Source: an uncultured Clostridia bacterium (GTDB lineage: Bacteria; Bacillota; Clostridia; Oscillospirales; Oscillospiraceae). Taken from it: DNA of 64,000 bases. Positions 59,010 to 64,000 of this stretch are shown piece by piece (the first letter of the stretch is position 1; every line of letters begins with the position of its first letter). The stretch is from positions 1-64,000 of the forward strand of contig CALCRH010000259.1 in assembly GCA_937894515.1 (NCBI GenBank), read 5' to 3'. The position numbers and the translations under genes were made by a program. The notes below the pieces were generated by a model. The model saw nothing but the letters and a program-made list of their open reading frames with translations, ran no database searches and was not told where the DNA came from.

Positions 59010-61832
59010 ATGAAAAAGCGTACTATCAGTATTCTATTATCGCTCTTGCTGGTCATAGGGCTGATTCCTCTGTCGGCATTTACGGTTCTTGCCGCAGAGG
59101 AGAAAAGCGTATATATAACGATCAGCGAAGACGGCCAGTTTTATTCCGACAATGATGACAAGCCGGTGGCATACAGAGAGGTATCCCTGGCTGATGTGGC
59201 ATCCGTCGACCTGTCATCCTATGGCCTTGATAAATATAGCTACGATGGAGACAGTGACGGCACGGCAGATATTACCGCTCTTCATCTGTTCATCTATGTT
59301 CATGAGAACATTATGGGCGAATCCTGGGATGATGTGAGCATCAGCGGGTCTGCCGGAAGCATTTACTTTGCGGGCGGGCTTTTCGGCTTTGAAGATGAAA
59401 ACCTGATGTATTATTATAACGGCGCGTATCCGGAAATTGAACCGGGCTGGGGCGCAACGGCCGATCAGATTGTTCTTTCTGACGGAGATTTTTTTGACGT
59501 AGCTCATTACAGCAGCTGGAGCTTTTATGCGGATTCTGCTGCCGGTTTCCACTATTTTGTAGACAGCAGTAATAATGTAACTCATCAATATACTGCGCAG
59601 GCGGGCGCACCGACTTCAATCAAGCTTGAACGCGCGGGCGGCGGTATGTTCGGCGATGGAGATACGGTTACATTTGAATCCGGATACCCAATAAAGTATG
59701 GCAAGAGTATTGGTACTGAGCTGGGCACAGTTACGACCGGAGAAAGTGGGTCAGCTTCCATTACGTTCGATAATGCAGGTATCTATTATGTTTGGTGTGA
59801 CGGGGCGGAAGGTATAGACGCCGGCGTGGGCGATATCGTATCCTCCCCTGCCAGTGCCGCCGTAATCGTCTCGGGAGACACGGATGATTCGGAAGATAGT
59901 GCAGCGTATCAACCCATTCTGAACAACACTTTGGCGCAGCTTGCCGTGACTGTCAGCAATCCGACTTTCGGCACCGGCGGCGGTGAATGGTCTGTGCTGT
60001 CACTGGCTCGCGGCGGATACTTCGCTATCGACGATCCGTATTTTGAGACGTACTATTCTAACGTTGAGAAAACTGTGCCCGGTTTGGCAAAAACCGCTGC
60101 CGGAAAAGGTGTGAAAGAGGGTGGACTTGACAAAAATAAGTCCACGGAAAACTCCCGCCTGATTCTGGCACTCGCCGCTATCGACAAAGACCCCACTAAC
60201 GTGGGCGGCGTCAACGTACTGGGCGCTTATGATACGAACGGATTCACATGGATCAAGAAACAGGGCATCAACGGCCCGATCTTTGCCCTAATTGCATTAG
60301 ACACCAGAAATTATCCGACGACCGACACGACCCTGCGTCAGCAGTGCGTGGATTTCATCCTCAGTAAGGAACTGGCAAACGGCGGCTGGGCACTTAACGG
60401 CACGGAGGCTGACCCGGATATCACCTCTATGGCGCTGCAGGCCCTTGTGAAATACAAGGATCAGAAGGAAGTTGCCGAAGCGGCTGGCCGCGCATTTACC
60501 GCGCTTTCCAATATGCAGCAGGATAACGGCGGTTTTGCTTCCTGGGGCAGCGTAAACTCTGAAAGTATTGCGCAGGTCATTACTGCTTGTTCCGCATGGG
60601 GCATCGACGCTGACAAAGACAGCCGTTTCGTCAAAGAAAATGGTTCTGCGCTTGACGCTTTACTCACATTCTACATTCCCGAAGGCAAGGGCTTTGCCCA
60701 TGTTCTGACAAGCGGAGCCGGATATACCGGCGGCGAAGTAAACGGAATGGCGACCGATCAGGCTTCTTATGCACTGGTTGCCTATGATCGTTTCGTGAAC
60801 GGAAAGACAGCACTCTATGATATGAGCGATGTGGGCGGTTCTTCTGAAATCGGCGAATTGACCGCAACCTTGACACTTCCCGAAAAAGTTGAGAACAAGG
60901 CAGGTTCTGCATTCAATGCGGTTGTCAATTTAACCGGTTTTATCAAGGATTGCCGCCTTATGGATTGCATTATCAATGTCCCCGGCGGCGTAAGTGTTAC
61001 TGATGTAACTATGGGCTCCCGTATTGGCGGCGGCGTGGTATCCTATCATCTTGATTCGACTGCCGGAAAACTCCGCGTTGTTTACTGCGATCCAACGGGT
61101 GGCAAGCCGATAACGGACAGCGGTACAACTTATCCTCTGGAACTGATGACGATTGGCCTGAAACTGGACGAGACTCTTACCAATTCGCAGATTTCTCTGT
61201 CTATTTCCGGAATGAGCATGAAAAAGACATCCGATGCAACAACAGGACAGACTGTTGTAGACACTACCAACGCTACAGCAAGTACCACTCTTGCCACGGG
61301 AAGTTCCTATACCGTTATGGAACTATATACTGGTGATGATGTAGATTTGATCCCTTCTACGAAAAAAGCAATCGCCATCGCTGTAACCGGCATTGATGAC
61401 GGAGTTCAAATGACTTATGAAGATGAGACTGGTACGGTAACGCTCTACTATAACAAGGCTGTTTCGGAAAAGACAAAGATTCCTACCTATATCGCTATGG
61501 TTGACTCGACCAGAGACTTGACCGGATTTGTCAATGGAGATAACTATTCCGTTGGAGCCGGCAACGCTACTGATACGCTGACTTTCGGTGATACAGATAA
61601 CAATGGCGTAATCAACGCGCAGGATGCATTGAACGATGTCAATCTGTGGCTTCGGCAGAAAGAGATCAAGACAGACAAGGATATTCTCGCGGCTAACGTT
61701 ACCGGGGACAGCAGAATCAATACCTGCGATGTACTGGGCCTGATTGAGAATTTCGTTGATGGCAGTGATTTCGCTGTTGTCAATCTGGCAGCTACGGCTG
61801 TTCCGGCAGCTCCAGAGAGTACCGCCACTTAA
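59010..61832 (+). CDS. Secreted transcobalamin-like toroid protein with DUF4430, cohesin-like and dockerin domains
   Basis: A 940-residue exported protein. Order: signal peptide 1-29; DUF4430-like beta domain about 40-180 (LMYYYNGAYP at 132-141, then LSDGD); Ig-like 200-288; alpha/alpha toroid of the prenyltransferase/squalene-oxidase repeat type 300-600 (GGWALNGTEADPDITSMALQ, DNGGFASWG); cohesin-like sandwich 615-755; beta linker; type I dockerin 859-919 with two calcium loops (GDTDNNGVINAQDAL and NVTGDSRINTCDVLGLI). Mammalian transcobalamin and intrinsic factor consist of just such a toroid plus a beta domain related to DUF4430. The cobalamin riboswitch upstream makes corrinoid binding the best hypothesis. 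The dockerin could bind the cohesin encoded five bases downstream. Confidence 0.88.
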   Translation: MKKRTISILLSLLLVIGLIPLSAFTVLAAEEKSVYITISEDGQFYSDNDDKPVAYREVSLADVASVDLSSYGLDKYSYDGDSDGTADITALHLFIYVHENIMGESWDDVSISGSAGSIYFAGGLFGFEDENLMYYYNGAYPEIEPGWGATADQIVLSDGDFFDVAHYSSWSFYADSAAGFHYFVDSSNNVTHQYTAQAGAPTSIKLERAGGGMFGDGDTVTFESGYPIKYGKSIGTELGTVTTGESGSASITFDNAGIYYVWCDGAEGIDAGVGDIVSSPASAAVIVSGDTDDSEDSAAYQPILNNTLAQLAVTVSNPTFGTGGGEWSVLSLARGGYFAIDDPYFETYYSNVEKTVPGLAKTAAGKGVKEGGLDKNKSTENSRLILALAAIDKDPTNVGGVNVLGAYDTNGFTWIKKQGINGPIFALIALDTRNYPTTDTTLRQQCVDFILSKELANGGWALNGTEADPDITSMALQALVKYKDQKEVAEAAGRAFTALSNMQQDNGGFASWGSVNSESIAQVITACSAWGIDADKDSRFVKENGSALDALLTFYIPEGKGFAHVLTSGAGYTGGEVNGMATDQASYALVAYDRFVNGKTALYDMSDVGGSSEIGELTATLTLPEKVENKAGSAFNAVVNLTGFIKDCRLMDCIINVPGGVSVTDVTMGSRIGGGVVSYHLDSTAGKLRVVYCDPTGGKPITDSGTTYPLELMTIGLKLDETLTNSQISLSISGMSMKKTSDATTGQTVVDTTNATASTTLATGSSYTVMELYTGDDVDLIPSTKKAIAIAVTGIDDGVQMTYEDETGTVTLYYNKAVSEKTKIPTYIAMVDSTRDLTGFVNGDNYSVGAGNATDTLTFGDTDNNGVINAQDALNDVNLWLRQKEIKTDKDILAANVTGDSRINTCDVLGLIENFVDGSDFAVVNLAATAVPAAPESTAT

Positions 61833-61837
61833 ACATT

Positions 61838-62476
61838 ATGAAAAAAGTAATTATTAGTTGGATGAAATCCCTGAAAGAGAAAAAGTTGGTTCTACCGATT
61901 GCCCTGATTCTCGCTGCTATGATCATCGGCCTTGTCTTGTTCCTGATTTTGTGGAACAGAGGAGCAAGTGCTTTGACTCCTGCGGTAACTATCGAAACAC
62001 CGGATAAAATGGCAGCAAACGATCATGAACCGTTTTCGTTGGAATTACAGCTTTCCACCCTGAAAAAAGAACGATACCCCGCGGCAAGCTTCAGCATCAG
62101 TTTCGACCCCGCCAAATTGGAATTTTTGGGCATTGGAGAAGGAAACGTTTTGATCAACAACAGTGAAAGCTCCTCCGGAACAGCTCTGCCGGCGTGGAGC
62201 GTGAATGTGGGGCAATCCAACGAAGTCGGCGTTATCAATATTCTGTATCTTGACATGACTGGAGGACGGTACGCGTTTTCCAAGGAACTTTTGCAGGAAA
62301 AAGACAATGTCATTCTCCTGCTGAATTTCCGTCTGCGTGGCAGCGTCAGAAAGGGAGATATTTTGGAGCTGAGTCTTGATGATGCGGTTTTTGCGGCAAC
62401 AGACGAAACAAAGAGCCTTGCCAGCATTTCCGGCACCTTGAAAACCGCAAACGGTCGAATCGTCATTGGAGGATAA
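61838..62476 (+). CDS. Membrane-anchored cohesin-domain protein
   Basis: A 212-residue protein. A lysine-rich N-terminus and one hydrophobic helix at about 17-40 (LVLPIALILAAMIIGLVLFL) act as an uncleaved anchor; residues about 48-212 form a cohesin-type domain (VTIETPDKMAANDHEPFSLE, SFDPAKLEFLGI, ISGTLKTANGRIVI). Cohesins bind dockerins, and the preceding gene ends in a dockerin. The pair could therefore fix the toroid protein to the cell surface. It begins five bases after that gene and ends two before the next, so all are cotranscribed. Confidence 0.85.
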   Translation: MKKVIISWMKSLKEKKLVLPIALILAAMIIGLVLFLILWNRGASALTPAVTIETPDKMAANDHEPFSLELQLSTLKKERYPAASFSISFDPAKLEFLGIGEGNVLINNSESSSGTALPAWSVNVGQSNEVGVINILYLDMTGGRYAFSKELLQEKDNVILLLNFRLRGSVRKGDILELSLDDAVFAATDETKSLASISGTLKTANGRIVIGG

Positions 62477-62478
62477 AT

Positions 62479-63705
62479 ATGAAACGAATCACTTGCTTTT
62501 TCCTTGCTGCCTTTCTAAGCCTGACGATGCTTTGCGGTTGTAGCCTTGACATTACGCCGCGTTCTCTTGAGCAAAGCATGGAGATACCGGATGACGGCAT
62601 CATTACGGCCAGGGTTTTGGAAGAGCTGAAAAAAGACAACGGGGTCATTACATTTTGCGGCCAAAGCGGCGATGTGATTTACGAATGGACGGTGTTCGGC
62701 AGTGACATTGAGACACCGAAAGATACCAACCTGAAACTGGAAGTAACAGAGAATATGGAAAGCAGGCTGGCATTCCGGCTTTGTACAGAGGAAGATTTCA
62801 GCTTTGCTCCGGTGCTTTCTCTGCACGCCACACAGCTTTGGAACGCGGACAGCGCTGTCGTATACCGTGGCAACGGCGAAACGCAGGATGCCATTTGCTC
62901 AGCATCTGTTACGGGAAGCAAGACCTCTGTCCTGAATTTTACCCTGTCGCAAGCCGGCTCGTTTACGGTAGTGGCCGAAGAAACTTCGCAGGGCGAGGAA
63001 CCGGTTTCTGCAACGACAGAGAATACATCTCAGGCTGAGAAAGCAACGACAGAGAGTACATCTCAGACTGAGAAGGCAACGACCGGAACAACAGAGAAAA
63101 AGATGCAGACAACGGATGCGCCAAAGAAAACCACGGAGGTAGATCCCTACCTCTCCGAATCAAAGAGCGGCGGGGGGCGCGTTTTATCTGATGGCAAGCA
63201 GACCGGACAAGACCGGTATCTGACAGATCCTGTCCCTCAGGGAAAACCGATGCCGGTGGAACCGGAGGATCAAACGATAGATCAAGGAAGAAGCTACACC
63301 TGCACGTTTTCTATTGAGTGCGCCACAATTCTAAATAATCTGGACGATCTTAATACAGATAAACTGGATGCTGTTCCCAGCAATGGTGTGATCCTCCCAA
63401 AAACAACCGTAACGTTCTACGAGGGTGAATCCGTTTATGATGTGCTGCAGCGGGTGTGCAGAGAAAATAACATACATATGGAGGCATCATGGACACCGAT
63501 CTACAACAGCGCCTATGTGGAGGGTATCCACAACCTCTATGAGTTCGACTGCGGCACCGGTTCAGGCTGGATGTACCGCGTCAACGGTTGGTATCCCAAC
63601 TACGGCTGTTCCCGTTATCAGCTGGCACAGGGCGACAATGTGGAATGGCGGTACACCTGTGATCTGGGTGCAGACATTGGCGGCGGCTATGCCATTGGCG
63701 GGTGA
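62479..63705 (+). CDS. DUF4430 lipoprotein, probable corrinoid-binding surface protein
   Basis: A 408-residue lipoprotein. Signal peptide with lipobox LCGC (cysteine 21). Residues about 40-165 are a beta domain; 165-250 is a Thr/Ser/Glu-rich spacer with repeats of SQAEKATTES type; residues about 290-400 are a DUF4430 domain (VTFYEGESVYDVLQRVCREN, GSGWMYRVNGWYPNYGC, AQGDNVEWRYT). DUF4430 corresponds to the C-terminal beta domain of transcobalamin and intrinsic factor. The spacer would hold the domain away from the membrane. The position between the cohesin gene and the EcfT gene suggests that it passes ligand to the importer (inference). Confidence 0.88.
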   Translation: MKRITCFFLAAFLSLTMLCGCSLDITPRSLEQSMEIPDDGIITARVLEELKKDNGVITFCGQSGDVIYEWTVFGSDIETPKDTNLKLEVTENMESRLAFRLCTEEDFSFAPVLSLHATQLWNADSAVVYRGNGETQDAICSASVTGSKTSVLNFTLSQAGSFTVVAEETSQGEEPVSATTENTSQAEKATTESTSQTEKATTGTTEKKMQTTDAPKKTTEVDPYLSESKSGGGRVLSDGKQTGQDRYLTDPVPQGKPMPVEPEDQTIDQGRSYTCTFSIECATILNNLDDLNTDKLDAVPSNGVILPKTTVTFYEGESVYDVLQRVCRENNIHMEASWTPIYNSAYVEGIHNLYEFDCGTGSGWMYRVNGWYPNYGCSRYQLAQGDNVEWRYTCDLGADIGGGYAIGG

Positions 63706-63713
63706 AAAAGACG

Positions 63714-64000
63714 ATGCAGAATAAAGACGCCTTTGGCAGTTATCATCCGTTGGTCAATTTTCTCTATTTTGGGATTCTACTGACCTTTTCCATGCTGTCT
63801 ATGCAGCCGGTATGTCTGCTGATATCGGCTGTATGTGCAGCGCTATACTATATCACGCTGAAAGGAGCAAAAGCGGTAAGGCTTTTGCTCCGCGGCGTTA
63901 TTCCGGTGTTTTTGCTGACTGTTATCATCAATCCGGCGTTTTCCCATGGCGGAGAAACGACCTTGTGTTATTTTCCCAACGGAAATCCGCTGACGCTGGA
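63714..64000 (+). CDS. EcfT-like transmembrane subunit of an ECF transporter (partial)
   Basis: The first 95 residues of a membrane protein cut by the window end. It begins MQNKDAFGSYHPLVNFLYFG and continues with hydrophobic helices and PAFSHGGET, then FPNGNPLTLE, the standard N-terminal pattern of energy-coupling factor transmembrane proteins. ATG 63714 follows GGGTGA; a GTG at 63702 overlapping the previous stop is the alternative. ECF transporters import vitamins with an S component and two ATPases, which would be expected just beyond 64000. In this B12-controlled locus cobalamin or a precursor is the probable cargo. Confidence 0.85.
   Translation, partial: MQNKDAFGSYHPLVNFLYFGILLTFSMLSMQPVCLLISAVCAALYYITLKGAKAVRLLLRGVIPVFLLTVIINPAFSHGGETTLCYFPNGNPLTL

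Overview
The window looks like a chromosomal segment of a spore-former-lineage, gut-type Clostridia, most likely in the Oscillospiraceae/Ruminococcaceae (inference). Support comes from Firmicutes gene sets (rqcH, mrnC, yhbY, tsaE/tsaB, rsfS, SEDS proteins), a SpoIID-like/peptidoglycan-binding protein, a CFI-box surface protein, cohesin/dockerin modules, moderately high GC and AGGAGG-type ribosome sites. I saw no rRNA, tRNA, CRISPR array, insertion sequence or prophage.

Layout. 1-1.8 kb: a small beta-fold protein and a SpoIID-like protein with three peptidoglycan-binding repeats. 1.9-10.2 kb (minus): tspO, then the operon smc-ftsY-rph-rdgB-yhbY-nadD/yqeK-rsfS. 10.4 kb: a 71-residue double-glycine, cysteine-rich peptide gene with its own promoter and terminator. 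10.8-16.1 kb: an FMN-dependent 2-hydroxyacid dehydrogenase, cstA with a small partner, tepA, and a solute-binding lipoprotein. 16.1-16.4 kb: a hairpin array bounded by inverted copies of one terminator. 16.4-25.9 kb (minus): an eight-gene operon ddl-murF-ABC-F-flavodoxin-prfA-LUD-sua5/coaE-M18 aminopeptidase. 26-27.2 kb: a rodA-like gene. 27.3-29.2 kb (plus): tsaE-tsaB-upp. 29.2-35.9 kb (minus): the F-type ATP synthase operon, in which one 745-codon frame encodes a b-like stalk, the C-terminal part of delta and the whole alpha subunit. 36-47.6 kb: an apparently frameshifted secreted SGNH hydrolase facing a six-gene operon (AMP-forming ligase, two paralogous multi-pass membrane proteins, a MacB/FtsX-type ABC transporter, an exported CotH kinase). 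47.7-54.8 kb: rimM-trmD, a LysR regulator, xpt with a GMP synthase that has only the ATP-pyrophosphatase domain, then mrnC-rqcH. 55-57.9 kb: a cohesin-like CFI-box protein and a HipA-like kinase/HTH pair behind a palindromic operator. 58.2-64 kb: a cobalamin riboswitch followed by a secreted toroid/DUF4430/dockerin protein, a membrane-anchored cohesin, a DUF4430 lipoprotein and an EcfT-type transporter subunit that runs off the end.

How it fits together. Most of the window is housekeeping: chromosome segregation, protein targeting, RNA maturation, cell wall synthesis, translation termination and rescue, t6A modification, purine and pyrimidine salvage, and ATP synthesis. Two things stand out. 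The riboswitch-led locus reads as a surface vitamin B12 capture apparatus in which the two halves of a transcobalamin-like fold are spread over exported proteins that could be docked by a cohesin-dockerin pair and feed an ECF importer. The b-delta-alpha fusion raises a stoichiometry problem for the ATP synthase, and an internal start site may solve it. Secondary points are the possible acyl/glycan modification locus at 36-47 kb, the orphan peptide, the Sua5-CoaE fusion and the split GMP synthase.
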